DNA from: Anoplopoma fimbria
Taxonomy: Eukaryota > Chordata > Actinopteri > Perciformes > Anoplopomatidae
Length of the DNA stretch: 64,000 nucleotides
NCBI RefSeq assembly: GCF_027596085.1
Contig: NC_072467.1
Span: 14,005,976-14,069,975 of the forward strand
Reading direction: 5' to 3'
The notes beneath the pieces are model-generated. The model searched no databases and was not told the DNA's origin. It worked only from the letters and a program-made list of their open reading frames with translations. The translations under genes were made by a program, and so were the position numbers. Positions 37,475 to 48,699 of the stretch are shown here, one piece after another (within the stretch, counting starts at the first letter, position 1; every line of letters starts with the position of its first letter).

Positions 37475-37673
37475 GAGTTGGGTTTGAGATCCGAACCGGA
37501 GGAGAGTTCGACGGGATCATCGTCATCTTCATCAGACGAGGAAGCTGTGCTCCTCAACCGCTTCCCGTTTCACACCTCCAGGAGGGACAGAGGGAGGAGT
37601 GCTGCCGGCAGTGATTCGTCAACCTCCTCCCCAGGGTCTCACTCAGAGACAGAACCAAAGGGACACACACCAG
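37475..37673 (+). CDS. agbl1: agbl1 exon f (Ser-rich linker)
   Basis: Encodes ELGLRSEPEESSTGSSSSSS followed by DEEAVLLNRFPF and a basic and Ser/Thr-rich tail ending in GHTP, phase 0 in and phase 1 out. The Ser run followed by DEE resembles casein-kinase-2 acceptor sequence (inference). This central region is poorly conserved among CCP4 proteins, so identification rests on splice sites (tctaacag, gtcaga), an open frame and correct phases with both neighbours. Confidence 0.83.
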
Positions 37674-39062
37674 GTCAGAGATGGGTCAAATGTAATGTCT
37701 AACATTCATATCAATATTTAGATTAAGACAAAATAACTAACTCTCAGACAGCTCAGAATAACTGCATCACCTCTTAGAGAAAATGAAGTGAATCATCTCC
37801 TATTCACAAATAACGGCGGGTGGAATAGCTCTTCCCATCAATATCACATCTTTTAAGAGCAAAACAAGTCCTGTATTGAGCTGCTTCATTTCACGGTAGA
37901 GAGATACCAACTGAGCTTTTGATTAAAACATTTTTTATTACTTCATCCTGGTGATAAGATTTCACTGCTCTGCATTGAGAGATGCATTCTTAGATTTTTG
38001 GGGGACATTGGAAGAATATGAAAGCACAACATTTAACATATTGTCGCCTTAAAAAGTTGTACTGAAGTTAAGCTTGCGTCCACCTGATGATCCAACTGGA
38101 CTCAAGGATGAACTAAATAGATTTTGGCGGCCACGTGTCAAAGGTCAAGGTCCCTGTCCTATTCTCGTGATATCTCAGGAACTCGTGGAGGGAATTTCCT
38201 CAATTTTCGCACAACAATTTGGTTAAAGGCCGAGGTCACTATGATCTCACAAAGCACATTTTGGGCCAAAGCCTAAGAATTGATATGCTAATTATAGGAT
38301 ACAATTTTGAAGTGATGATATTTCGGACAAACATGGATGTAAGCTGCAACTTAACTGGTTGGTTAGGGTACATAACAGGTAGGCTGTAATTCTAGTTTTT
38401 GCTCTCTTTTTGGTCTCCACCAATCCTGAGGGAAAAATGTGTCTCTTTAGCTTGTGACCATAGTGGAATGTTTAGCAACCAGTCTCTAATGTGCCTGTTT
38501 GCTTCAGGCACAGAGCTTTAGATGTTAATGAGTGGAGTTGTGGAAAAGGAGTTATATAGTTATTCATATGAGTCATTGTTAATGTAAAAGTAGAGATGGG
38601 TGCAGCTTCAACCAGTTGAATGGCGGGCAATACAAAACAGTCTTCTGACTGGTAAATTAACAATGTCTGTTTAAAAAGATCACTTCTTTTAAAGAGTAGT
38701 ATTCAAATGATCTAGAAGTGATAATACAAATGTTTGTACTACCTACATTTGTAAATAAATAAAAAGAAAAAAATGTTATTCATAACATTTACAAAATATA
38801 TTATATATATATTCACACACATTTTTTAATCCGTTCATATTAATAAAAAACACACACAAATGTTTGCTACAAGTTCTTTTCAGCTAATACGAATTAAATG
38901 GGAAAGCTTTTGCATATAAAAAAACAAATACACATCCCTTGTTTTCATCATGACCAGTGACTAATCTTCCTTGTTTTAGAAAACCACAGCCTTATTTTTC
39001 TTTCCTCTTATTTTTGAAAAGTGGCAATTCAAATGCACAATTTTCTCTTTCCCTCCCTCCAG
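37674..39062. other. agbl1 intron (1.4 kb)
   Basis: Contains a diverged minus-strand copy of repeat family F (about 38090-38370); the rest is AT-rich and unremarkable. Confidence 0.6.
38090..38370 (-). repeat. Repeat family F copy (minus)
   Basis: ccaactggactcaaggatga, aggtcaaggtccctgtccta ttctcgtgatatctcaggaa and gggaatttcctcaatttt are the reverse-complement words of the repeat at 400-650. Confidence 0.6.
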
Positions 39063-39153
39063 CTGCTGCCCAGTTAGAGGCCCGTGATTTTCACAGTCAC
39101 AGCAGCATCCTCAGCACCAGCCCCAGCTCCAGGACCAAGGTTAGAGAGGCAAG
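39063..39153 (+). CDS. agbl1: agbl1 exon g (linker)
   Basis: A 91-nt exon after a long pyrimidine tract (ctttccctccctccag) with donor AAG|gtacgc. It reads (A)AAQLEARDFHSHSSILSTSP, then SSRTKVREA(R), phase 1 in, phase 2 out. Ser-rich and without recognisable motif; the phases fit the exons at 37475 and 42613 exactly. Low conservation is expected in this linker. Confidence 0.8.
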
Positions 39154-39309
39154 GTACGCTGAAACTCAATATTTCCTCTGCATGGATGCCTGAACAAGAC
39201 ATTTGTCAAGCTGTGATAATGATGAAAGGACGTGTAATTTGAAAGCACAAAGGAAATGAGGCTGAAAGAATTCATCGAGGACACTGACCTAAGTCAGTTC
39301 CTTTAAAAC

Positions 39310-39510
39310 ACCTCCAGCCAAGAGCAGAGCTTAGCCTCCCTTCTCCTGCCGGTCCCCACTGGGAGCCAGCATCGAAGCCGCCCAGCTGGAGACCCAAGCA
39401 GTAATGCTAAGTCCGCTGGAGGGAAGGGAGGCACAGGAGAACCAGAACCAGGACTCAAGTGTTAAACCGTGTTGCAGTAAAATAAGAGGTTTTCTAAAGG
39501 GAATCTGGTA
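39310..39510 (+). repeat. Dispersed repeat, family E short copy
   Basis: ccactgggagccagc, gctggagacccaagcag, ctggagggaagggaggcaca ggagaaccagaaccagga and gcagtaaaataagaggtttt ctaaagggaat match 49080-49230 at the 3' end of the larger copy. Confidence 0.75.
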
Positions 39511-40254
39511 GCTGAAAAAAAATCTAAAGAAATTAAAGGTCCTTGTTATATTGGGTCAAATAATTGCGGACTACCTCAATTTAACAAATGTAACTCTATA
39601 ATCATGCTTTTTCCCATAATTTCTTGTTTGGGATTGCTCACCTAAATTGTTGGTTTCCTATTTTAGTCACTGTGGGTAATTTCTTTTGTAATTTGTGTAA
39701 TTATTCAACAACATGATTTTTCAACCAGTGGGGATGGCATCAGTGATAGCAGATTAAATCTCTGTCCGTCATACCAATAAGTAGTACTACACTGAAGACC
39801 TTTCCTTTAAACTGGGGACCCTCTTTACCGCCATCTGAATGTAGCATGTATCCTTTCCATCTGCAGTCTCTAACTGGAGTGAAGTTAAACTCTATCAAGC
39901 CATAGTTACACCTGGCAGATATACTGCTCCACGATTTTTGTTTTTATTATTGTACAGGTAATTTAGATTTGATTGTTTGGGTTGAAAACCAAACATTATA
40001 CATTAAACACGGGTATATCTCTGTGGAGGAAGTCGTGAAGGTGATTGGGCCATCATTGTCACAGCCTCTTATAAGATAAAATAAGATAATCCTTTATTAG
40101 TCCCGCAGCGGGGAAATTTGCAATTTATACACCCACTTACAATATTGCGTTCTGTCTGATCTCACCTTGTGCCGCAAGTGCACCACCGATGTGTCAAGGG
40201 TAGTCACGAAGCAGCCTTCACCGCTGAAAAAGTATAAAGAGTGAGAAAGTCCAG

Positions 40255-40500
40255 GTAGGAGAGGTAGCAGGGGTGGGTGGATGAATGGGTCAAACAAGCA
40301 CTTTAACTCAGAACACTGCTGTTCATGTTCGGTGTGAAACCTACTCAAGGTTGACTTTCTTTACCACAGTTGTGTTACTTTACTAAGGTCGGTTACTTAA
40401 CAAACTCATTTTTTAAACCTAAACTATGATCTTTTCCTAAGCATTACCAGGCACAGGTACAATGTTTAAGTCAGGACATGATTACGTACCTTTGGACTGA
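40255..40500 (-). repeat. Dispersed repeat, family B copy (minus)
   Basis: gaatgggtcaaacaagcac, aacactgctgttcatgttc, then aaacctaaactatgatcttt tcctaagc, in the inverse arrangement of family B. Confidence 0.6.
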
Positions 40501-40764
40501 ATGTGAATAAAGATTTGTGTATCTGTGCTGCCTTCAGTTCCTTTGTTTTAGTGAGTAAGCTAATTTGTAGTCATTTTGCGATGACTCACAATTTCTGCCC
40601 TCTTTGAAATGCCATTAGAAATGGTTAGAAATAGTAGAAATGGTTTCTAATGATACAAATATGTAGCATATAAGTTGTATTACAGGGATTTCTTTGGGAA
40701 AGTCCTACATATTGTCTGATTTCCCCAACATGGAGTCAAGGACAAGTAAAAGACACTCGTAGTC

Positions 40765-40798
40765 AATTTGTGTGTCTCTGTGGTCATTTTGTGTTTCT
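40765..40798 (+). repeat. Minisatellite, left part
   Basis: tttgtgtgtctctgtggtca ttttgtgtttct belongs to a ~21-bp unit (gtctctttgtggtcattttgt) that resumes at 42292 after the L2 insertion. Confidence 0.75.
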
Positions 40799-40807
40799 CT
40801 TACCATT

Positions 40808-41920
40808 GTTATGCCGATGACACCCAGCTGGTCTTGTCATTTCCTCCCGGTGACACCCAAGTGGAGGCACGCATTGCTGCGTGCTTGGTTGACATCTCGA
40901 AGTGGATGGCGACACACCACCTGAAGCTCAACCTGGACAAAACCGAGCTACTGTTCCTCCCGGGGAAGGGTTGCCCGCACCGAGACCTGTCCATCACCAT
41001 TGATGATGCCGTGGTGACGCCAACTCGGACTGTGAGGAATCTGGGTGTGACCCTGGACGACCAACTGTCGTTCTCAGCAAACATTGCATCGGTCACACGC
41101 TCCTGCAGATTCCTCCTCTACAACATCAGGAGGATTCGCCCCTTCCTCACTGAGGAGACGGCGCAGGTGCTCATCCAGGCTCTGGTCATCTCCCGCCTGG
41201 ACTACTGCAACTCACTACTTGCCGGAGCCCCAGGCGTCGGCCATCAGACCTCTATACAATACAATACAATACAATACAATACAACTTTATTTATCCCACT
41301 AGAATTTGTTTGAGCAGCTTGCATACAGACACAGTAACATACAAACAACAAATACACATACACAACTACGGAGCAGTTAGTAGTCGAATGCAGAGGGGAT
41401 GAAACGACTTGGAATGGCGGTTTGTTCTGCAAGCAGGTAAAGCGTAGCGACGCCTGATGGCAATAGAGAGAATTCCGGAGCCCCGGCGTCGGCCATCAGA
41501 CCTCTGGAGCTCGTCCAGAAAGCTGCAGCTCGTCTGGTGTTCAATCGCCCCAAGTTCTCCCACACAACTTCCCTTCTCCGTTCTCTACACTGGCTCCCTG
41601 TAAGAGCTTGCATCCAGTTTAAGACTCTGGTGCTAGCCTACAGGGCAGTGAAAGGAACAGCTCCTTCCTATCTCCAGGCCTTGGTCAAGCCCTACACCCC
41701 CGCCCGACCACTTCGCTCTGCTGCCTCGGGGCGACTGGCTGCCCCGTCGCTCAGAGGTCCCTGTGGCCGATCCACCCGGTCACAGCTTTTTTCTGTCCTG
41801 GCCCCTCAGTGGTGGAATGAACTCCCCACTGACGTCAGGACAGCAGAGTCGCTGCCCATCTTTCGGCGCAGGCTGAAAACTCACCTCTTCAAGAAGTACT
41901 ACCCTGAGCCTTCCTCGTAG
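40808..41920 (+). pseudogene. L2 reverse-transcriptase C-terminal part, interrupted
   Basis: Open frame from YADD (the reverse-transcriptase catalytic block) to 41253, and again from about 41475 to the stop at 41918-41920 (MFNRPKFSHTTSLL ... KTHLFKKYYPEPSS). Between them lies a 221-bp antisense Rex1-like insert. The left copy of the target duplication has one extra base (cccaggc versus cccggc), shifting the frame. The endonuclease and the first half of the reverse transcriptase are absent, so it cannot be autonomous. Confidence 0.85.
41222..41505 (-). mobile_element. Rex1-like LINE 3' fragment nested in L2, with ~31-bp target duplication
   Basis: The 221-bp insert (41254-41474) starts on the + strand with (ATACA)n and actttatttatccc, the reverse complement of a LINE 3' tail. 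On the minus strand it encodes SGRRYALPACRTNRHSKSFH PLCIRLL then stop, the conserved C-terminus of Rex1-type ORFs. The flanks 41222-41253 and 41475-41505 are copies of the same L2 sequence (ccggagcccc ... cagacctct) differing by one base. Confidence 0.85.
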
Positions 41921-42090
41921 CACTTATTGTATTTGTATTAGTTTGTTTCTGCACTTATTGCATTCGTATTAGTTGTTGCACTTATTGTATTCGCATCAGT
42001 TCGCTGCACTTATTGTATTCGTATTCGTTTACTGCACTTATCCTATTCGTAGTAGTTTGTAGCACTTATTGTATTCGTATTAGTCTGTTC
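41920..42090 (+). repeat. Six ~28-bp tandem repeats in L2 3' UTR
   Basis: Units starting gcacttattgtattcgtatt agttt repeat six times with about 15-20% differences. They directly follow the L2 stop codon. Confidence 0.85.
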
Positions 42091-42291
42091 CAATCATTGT
42101 TTTCGTAGTAATTTGCCTCTGCACTATACTATTGCTCTGGTTTATGCTTTAAGATGCTTGTTTAAGAAAGGAGATGCACTTATGACTTCTGGTGACTAGT
42201 AGTTCTCTTGAATACCTATGTTGAATACACTTCCTGTAAGTCGCTTTGGATAAAAGCGTCTGCTAAATGACTGTAATGTAATGTAATGTAA

Positions 42292-42470
42292 TGTTTCTTT
42301 GTGGTCACCTTTTGTCTTTGTGGTCAATTTGCATGTATTTGTGGTCAATATGTGTGTCTTTGTGATCAATTTGCATGTCTTTGTGGTTGAAATATGTGTC
42401 TTTGTGGTCGATTTTTGAATAAGTGCTCAATTTGCGTGTCTTTGTTGCCATTTTGGGTCTCCTTGCTGTT
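42292..42470 (+). repeat. Minisatellite, right part
   Basis: About eight units related to tttgtggtcaatttgcatgtc continue the array interrupted by L2. Confidence 0.8.
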
Positions 42471-42612
42471 AATTATAGCCTCTTATTAGTCTTTTGGCAC
42501 CCATTATCCTGCCCCTGCGCAGTGATTTGACAGTTTATATAAACATCTTCTATAATTCGTCATGGAACTAATCCTAACAGTCTGAACTTCTTATTGTTTT
42601 CTTTACCTTTAG

Positions 42613-42879
42613 GGATGAAGCCCACCTAGGTCAGAGAGGAGACAATCAGGATGATGTGGAGGAGGATGCAGACGAATCCCAGCATCGTACAATGATAGAC
42701 AGGTTATTGGAGAGACATGGAGCTTGTATCCCCCACCATGAGCCCAAGCTGTACCGCGCTGCAGCTGCCAAAACCAAATCTATTCCAGGGTTCAGCATCC
42801 TGGCTTTTCCAGATTTTTGGGGGCACCTTCCACCGCCAGAACATGAACCCATGCCCCCTCGCAAATCCAACATACAGAG
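42613..42879 (+). CDS. agbl1: agbl1 exon h
   Basis: A 267-nt exon (89 codons, phase 2 to phase 2) encoding (R)DEAHLGQRGDNQDDVEEDAD, then MIDRLLERHG, HHEPKLYRAAAAKTKSIPGF, FPDFWGHLPPPEHEP and KSNIQ(R). The FPDxWGHxPPP block is a hallmark of CCP1/CCP4 just before the N-domain. Donor AGAG|gtacgc. A length divisible by three means skipping would not shift the frame but would remove the conserved block. Confidence 0.95.
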
Positions 42880-42987
42880 GTACGCCATGCTCGTTACAGC
42901 ACTTACCTGATGTCTGTGTAGGAGTAATGTAGTTCATGTAACATGAACATAAAGATGGGTTTAAGAATGCTTATTGTCATACACATA

Positions 42988-43014
42988 GTTTGTGGACAAG
43001 TTTTGTCCACAAAC
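42988..43014. other. Perfect 12-bp hairpin
   Basis: Arms GTTTGTGGACAA and TTGTCCACAAAC with a three-base loop, just downstream of the exon ending at 42879. Confidence 0.8.
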
Positions 43015-43164
43015 CATCTTGGTTTTTTTTTTGCCAAATTGTATTTTTGCAGCCAGAAGTGATACGAGAGGCCAGAGCTAAGTACAACTAAACACTGACA
43101 TTTTTTTGTTATAATTAACTTATATGAACTGAAATCACACCGTGAAAGCTTTAAAAAATGATAA

Positions 43165-43275
43165 GCATAGACTGTATAAAGGACGTGGATGTAGTCATCG
43201 TGACATCGCCTATTGGTTTGTGGACTGCAGTTTTAAGCCTTGAGTTCAGCATTTTGGCCATTGCCATCTTGGATT
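43165..43275 (+). repeat. Family A repeat fragment
   Basis: catagactgtataaaggacg, cgtgacatcgcctattggtt tgtggactgcagtttt and ggccattgccatcttggatt correspond to the 5' part of the copy at 33620-33730. Confidence 0.65.
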
Positions 43276-43428
43276 GGTTTAATAAGGACGATGGACCTCA
43301 CACGAGAATTATTTTTGTGCCACGCTGCAGCTTACTTTACATAACTAAACATGAATGCCACCTGTGCCTTGGAAAGATGTTAAAAAATGCACCCATGATA
43401 CCATTCAAGGCTACACGTCCTGCCCCTT

Positions 43429-44045
43429 TTGTCCTGTATTGAAATCTTTATTTCAGAGATCAATTAAGGAAAATCCATAATTTTTTAAAGCGTCAATAGC
43501 AGAATTAAGACACCTGCTAAAGACAAGGAATGGGGATGAATAACGAGTGCTGTTAATGCCGCGGCACCTGGGAGTTGTAATGTCACTAAATAAGGAAGAA
43601 ATTGCTCCATATGAAAAACAGCAAGGCCAACGATGACTGAAATGGGGGGGTCAGATCATTTTAAATAGCATCAATTATTAGCATAAGTAGCCAATTTAAA
43701 GAAATAGTGATATCATTAGGCTAAATAAATACATCTAGAATTATATAGTAGCCTATGATTGAAGAGTCAGAGTAATGTCAACATAATAATTTCATCGGGT
43801 TTTCAAACTCAAAATTCCTTAAAAGTAATGAAATATAAAATCCATAAAGTGAAAAACTTCGAATTGATAACCGCAAACTATTAGCACATAACTTCTACTA
43901 CATGTCAAAATCACTCGGAAATTGTGTTGACTGACAGAATATTCAAAATATAAGAAAATTGGTTAATGCAGCAAGTTCTCCTAAACCTCTCGTACAAGCC
44001 ACTCAAGAACGAATCTGTTCTTTCGAGTGGTTCTTGCACGAGGCC
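43429..44045 (+). repeat. Diverged ~600-bp repeat, family D copy 1
   Basis: Collinear with 54455-55060: shared words include agacctgctaaag-type, aaggaatgggga, atatgaaaaa, caaactcaaaatt, taatgaaatata, acaagccactcaagaacgaa tctgttc. Spacing is preserved over the full length. Both copies are in the same gene and orientation. Ends with an imperfect palindrome (43989-44042). Confidence 0.75.
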
Positions 44046-46209
44046 CAGTGAAACTGGCAATCTGTATGAAGACAGGGCCTGAGGAAGAATCTCTACCTCC
44101 ACACATTATTTTCTTCTTTAGCTCTCTTGCTCTGTTTCTTCTCCAAACCACCTAGGTTTTTTTTTTCTCCCTCCCTCTCCCTCATTACTATCTTCCCACA
44201 CCCCTACTGTCTCTCCCGCACTCCTTGTCACATTCCATTATTCCCCCATCCTTACTTCTATTAAGCCATCGTCCTCCTCTCCAGCAGATGTAACACTGCT
44301 ATAGCCGCTTCTCGTTCATAACGCTCCCTGTGATTTCTTCCCTCCTTCCTTCTTTGTGTCCTCCCTCTCTTTTATATTCCCTTTCAGTCTCTCTTCAGCG
44401 TGCTATCTGTCTTCATGTAACTATGGCAGCACTGAGAGCTGCACGGCTCTCTGACAGTAATGAAATCGTCAAGGTAAAATAGATCTATTAATACTTGATT
44501 GCTCTGATACGACTTTAGGTTCGGACTGTGAGCTTACACATATCACGTATGCATTGTGCAGTAATTATATATTATGCCCACACAGAGACTTTGTAATTTG
44601 TGCAGATGTCTAACACAGAGTAAATCGTTCTGAAGACGGAGAGGAGAAGAGAGAGAAATGTTTGTGTAAAACTCTCCTCACTGTGCCTTGCATTTCAATG
44701 CGGTCCTCTTCATTTCTATGCTGATTGCTGTTGATAGCCAGTGCCACCGTTTTTTTTTTTGCATCAGAGTCAATTTCCAGTTTTATATTTCAGTTCCCAA
44801 GTACCAGTTGGTTCTTGTTAACAAGAAAAGGTTATTCATGAACATTAACTCAGCTCTCTAGGAGAACACTTTCCCTAAAGTCATTAGAATTTAATATTTT
44901 GAGGACACACGTAAACATGAAAGCTTAAATGTTGTTCCAGAGGTTTTCTTTCACATTGTCAAGAACAGATTTCCAATGTGAGTTGATATTGTTGCTGTAG
45001 CGAGCTAAAGCAAACGTCAGTACTTGTTCGAGTCATGTCCACTGGCTCCGCTATAAAAAAATTGATGTCCAGACCTTGTAGTCTGTTGTTTGAAGTTTGT
45101 TATTTGTCCAGAACAACACATGGAAGTATTTTCTATGTCAGTTCCTTTATTAACTGTTAAAATTCAATGTTGAAAAATAATTCCGTTTTTTATTAATTTC
45201 ACAATGCTGTGGCTAAGGTGTGGTTAGGTTTAAGGTAACATCGTGGTTTGGCCTCAAATAAGTACTTTACTTAAGATAGGTGGGTATTGTTGGTATGGTT
45301 GCAATAATAAAGTTGCTGTTAAAGTTACGGAAGGTTTCCTGGTCATACTGAAAAGACAAAATGTTGACTTTTGGTAGAAAACAGGAAGTGAACGTTCCTG
45401 TACATCTTCTCTCTTGTCACCTGACACTTTGTCACTGATGATTAAGATGATCTTGAATGCCCCCAGCAAGAGTGCTGCAATTTTGGCATAATGGCCAAAC
45501 GGTGGAACCACAATTTCTGGGTTCGTCAAGTGACGCAAAGGGGCCTAAAAAGACCTCTTGCCATAGACTTCTAATGGTAAATAGACTTCTGCAACTAGGC
45601 GGATACATTTTTTTTGTGTTAATCAACATTAACATTAACATTATTCATCAATAGTTCTTATTTAAATTATTGGGTCCCAGGATTTGTAAAATGCACATAT
45701 CCAGACTTAAAATCCTTCCTCCCCCCCATGTGATGAGCTCTTTCAACACATTAATATCAATGGTTATGGCTGCACTGTAGTTCTTATCAAACATCACTCA
45801 TGCAGGAGGAAATAGGGCTTTTGTCTGGGACTATTTTCACGGTGTATTTGGGATTGAGTAAGAATGAAAGTACACAGTGTGTGTTGATGGTACTTGAGGA
45901 GAATGTCACCCAGAGCAACAGTGTGGCTCATTGATGTGTTTTTAAGAAAAATTGCACTCTATGGCACAGAGGAAGATGATATATAAGGCTTTGATTCACA
46001 CAATACTTGTTTGTAGAGTGTTGGTTTGGGTCTGTTGACAAATGAAAATATAGAATTTCAATTGCAGAGTGCAAAACCTGCACTCTGCATGCAATTTTTT
46101 GCTACCCCGATGTAAATTAGTCTTGTTTTCAATTTCTTTTTTTTTTTCAAAAATATTGAATGCCAGAGAAATAATTAGCTCTAGAAATATCTAGAAATAG
46201 AAATATAGA

Positions 46210-46545
46210 AAGATCTATTTTGACAATTTAAATTTTGGCACAAAAATCCGCCTGGATGAACTAAGTATAAAGGATGAACTTGGTGGTTAAACGTACCTAT
46301 GACCTCATATCCGTCCTATTCTTGTAAAAGAGATATTACAGGGGCCTCGAGGGAATTCTACAATTTTGGCACAATCGTCTACTTGGATCAAAGTAGGTCA
46401 CTGGTCACTGTTACTTCAATAAATCTTTGGCCAAAACTCAAGAAATGATATGTTAATCATGTCAAAAACACAGTAATGCTAAAAGGACAGAAAGATGAAG
46501 TGATGACACTTTAGACAAACATTATTGGCGGAGGCCAATATATGT
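46210..46545 (-). repeat. Repeat family F copy (minus)
   Basis: gcctggatgaactaag, cctattcttgtaaaagagat attac, cgagggaattctacaatttt ggcac and the end gacaaacattattggcggag gcc follow the reverse-complement order of the teleost repeat at 400-650. Confidence 0.62.
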
Positions 46546-47754
46546 TTGCATATAGAGGAGTGTGTGTGTGTGTGTGTGTACGTAGAGCACTCTTTTAATG
46601 TTGCTCCTCCGAGACATTTTCTCAGCACTTTCAAGAGGCCAGCAGACGTTGACATTTAAAAATGTTAAAGATGCAATTTCACTCTGAACTTAATCTAATT
46701 ATGTTGCCAGTCTGTTGAAAAAGAACAATTTTGGAGTTCAGCAGTCCCTTAACAGAAATAATGTTAATGCGATTTCTGTTAGGGTTGCTTTGTGAGTAAA
46801 TTGTCTTGGGTGTAGAATGAGATTAGGGACCTTTCAAGCTCCGTCTCATTTCTATCCCAAATATATATGGAAAATATATAATATCATGGAGATGAGCAGC
46901 CTGTTGTTTTAAAAAGAAAAGGAAAAAAAACTTTGGATTTATGCAGAATATGACATTTAGAGTGGTAAGGTAGGCGTTAATGCTGTGTATTTACTGTTTA
47001 AATTGAAATGGTAAATAAACAAAGTGGCCCACAGGAAAAACGACAGCACCTTTTTTTCTTCTTTTTTTGTGTCTAGCCTTAATAATAAGCATGGCATATC
47101 AGAGAATGGTCACATGAATCATTTTTGTAAAATTCTTGCTACATTTTGTACTCCCAGTCATCCCAGAAATTCTTTGAGGGTTCCCCTTAAAAAAGCATTG
47201 CCTTTTCTACAAAAACCAACAGTATACCAATTTGCAATAATTGGTCAATTCCTTGACATATGATTGAACTTACTCTAAAAGTGAACTTAGGGTGTTTTGG
47301 TGGCTTCAACATGCTCAGGCAGTAAACAGATTTTAGCAGAGGCAGGCGCCTATTTTGCAAGTCAGCCCACTTCTCCCTCCTCATTTCCTGTCATCTCTCT
47401 CTGCTGTCCACGATATATTTTTTGATATATTGAATTTGTTGTGCACGTGTGCATGTTCACTTTGAACTGATTGAATTTGCATGTATAACAATTTGTAAGT
47501 GTAGACTTTAGCAATAGTTAAGCAAAAATAGTTTGTATTTTCAAGCCACCTGGATAATGCTGCACGGGAATTTCAGAAAGTTTTTGGGATCTTTTTATAA
47601 CAACGTATATACTGCTGTTTCCTTCGGACTCCATCAAAGTCTGTTTGCACTGATAAATTATCTTTATTTTTTAGCAAAAACTTTTTTTCTGGGAACATAG
47701 AGAGCCTGTGAGAGTTGAGTTATATATACAATTTGTATTGTTTTAAGGTGGCCT

Positions 47755-48095
47755 GGCTAAGACAGTCATCAGACAGCTTGAGGTGATCCAGAATACTGCT
47801 GCAAGGGTTGTGACAAGGACTCAAAAGTCATTTGACTTCAAAGTTCTATTGCTTGTCAAAAATCCTCTGAACATTTTACTTATTTTTTGTTTGTTCAATA
47901 GTTTTTATTGTTTCACTCCGTATACCTTTGTCTGTTTGCTTTTATTCTTTATATTCCATGTGCTTTTGCTTAATTGCTTTGATATTTAATCATTTGTTTC
48001 TTGTGCTTCCACCTGTCTAATCTCTAAATCGCTTTGAGTTGCCTAGGGGTATGAAATGTGCTAGATAAATGCATTTGCTTTGCCTTGCCTCAAAC
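47755..48095 (+). mobile_element. L2-type LINE 3' end remnant
   Basis: Begins with coding remnants (gaggtgatccagaatactgc tgcaagggttgtgac, i.e. EVIQNTAARVV). It ends with atcgctttgagttgcctagg ggtatgaaatgtgctagata aatgcatttgctttgccttg, the 3' terminal pattern of L2/Maui-like LINEs. The central part is deleted. Confidence 0.75.
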
Positions 48096-48699
48096 TATTA
48101 CAGCACCTGAAATAAGTACTTGAGACCAGATAGCACGAAAACATTGCTCAGTTGCTTTCATGCAAGGTTTCAGACCAAATCAGACAAGAAAGCTTATCGC
48201 ATAGCTTTATTGCATTTTCTGTCGCAGTCCAATTTTCTTCTGTCGGACATGTTTTTGCAATTGATGAAAATGTATCTTGACTGAAGTAGTAAAATAACTT
48301 TACTATATAGTTCTTACTGTGCCTCTGTTGGCCACCATGTGATTAAGACACTGGTTTCACAGCAGTGGTGGTGTTGTAGGTTGGTGGAGTGACGGTGGGG
48401 GCAAAGAGAATGGGGAGAGAAATATTTTGCTCTCGTGAAGACTAGTCCAAGTGCTCCCTGCCTTGGAAATCATCCAACCTTTTCTCGTCTCATTTAAACC
48501 TCAAAAATCTATCAAAACTTAATATGACACCCAACTGATGTAAATGTCCCATCTAGATTTTTTAAGTTATTACAAGGAACTTTAAACTGGTTATCGAACA
48601 AACCTTTATGACCTACATCAGTAAACGAGACCATCAGCAGGAAGATTGGCTTTTTCATATTAGTTATTTTTGATGCTTGTCATCGGTGCCACCAGGCTC

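Larger units (their letters stand above)
40799..42291 (+). mobile_element. L2-clade LINE, 5'-truncated
   Basis: Begins inside reverse transcriptase at HCYADDTQLVLSFPPGDTQV and runs through DISKWMATHHLKLNLDKTEL, VRNLGVTLDDQLSF and VISRLDYCNSLLAG to the C-terminal RSLHWLPVRACIQFKTLVLA ... WWNELPTDVR. The stop is followed by six ~28-bp repeats and the L2-type 3' end tcgctttggataaaagcgtc tgctaaatgactg with an (ATGTA)n tail. A 7-bp TGTTTCT at 40792-40798 and 42292-42298 is a candidate target duplication. It is split by a nested insert at 41254-41474. Confidence 0.88.
39154..42612. other. agbl1 intron (3.5 kb)
   Basis: Contains a family E copy (39310-39510), a family B copy on the minus strand (40255-40500) and an L2 LINE with nested Rex1-like insert (40799-42291) set inside a short minisatellite. 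The stretch 39520-40080 shows nothing identifiable. Confidence 0.65.

Noticed and set aside
41920..42090. CRISPR-like array of ~28-bp repeats
   Set aside because: The repeats are directly adjacent without spacers, diverged, and belong to the L2 3' untranslated region of a eukaryotic genome.
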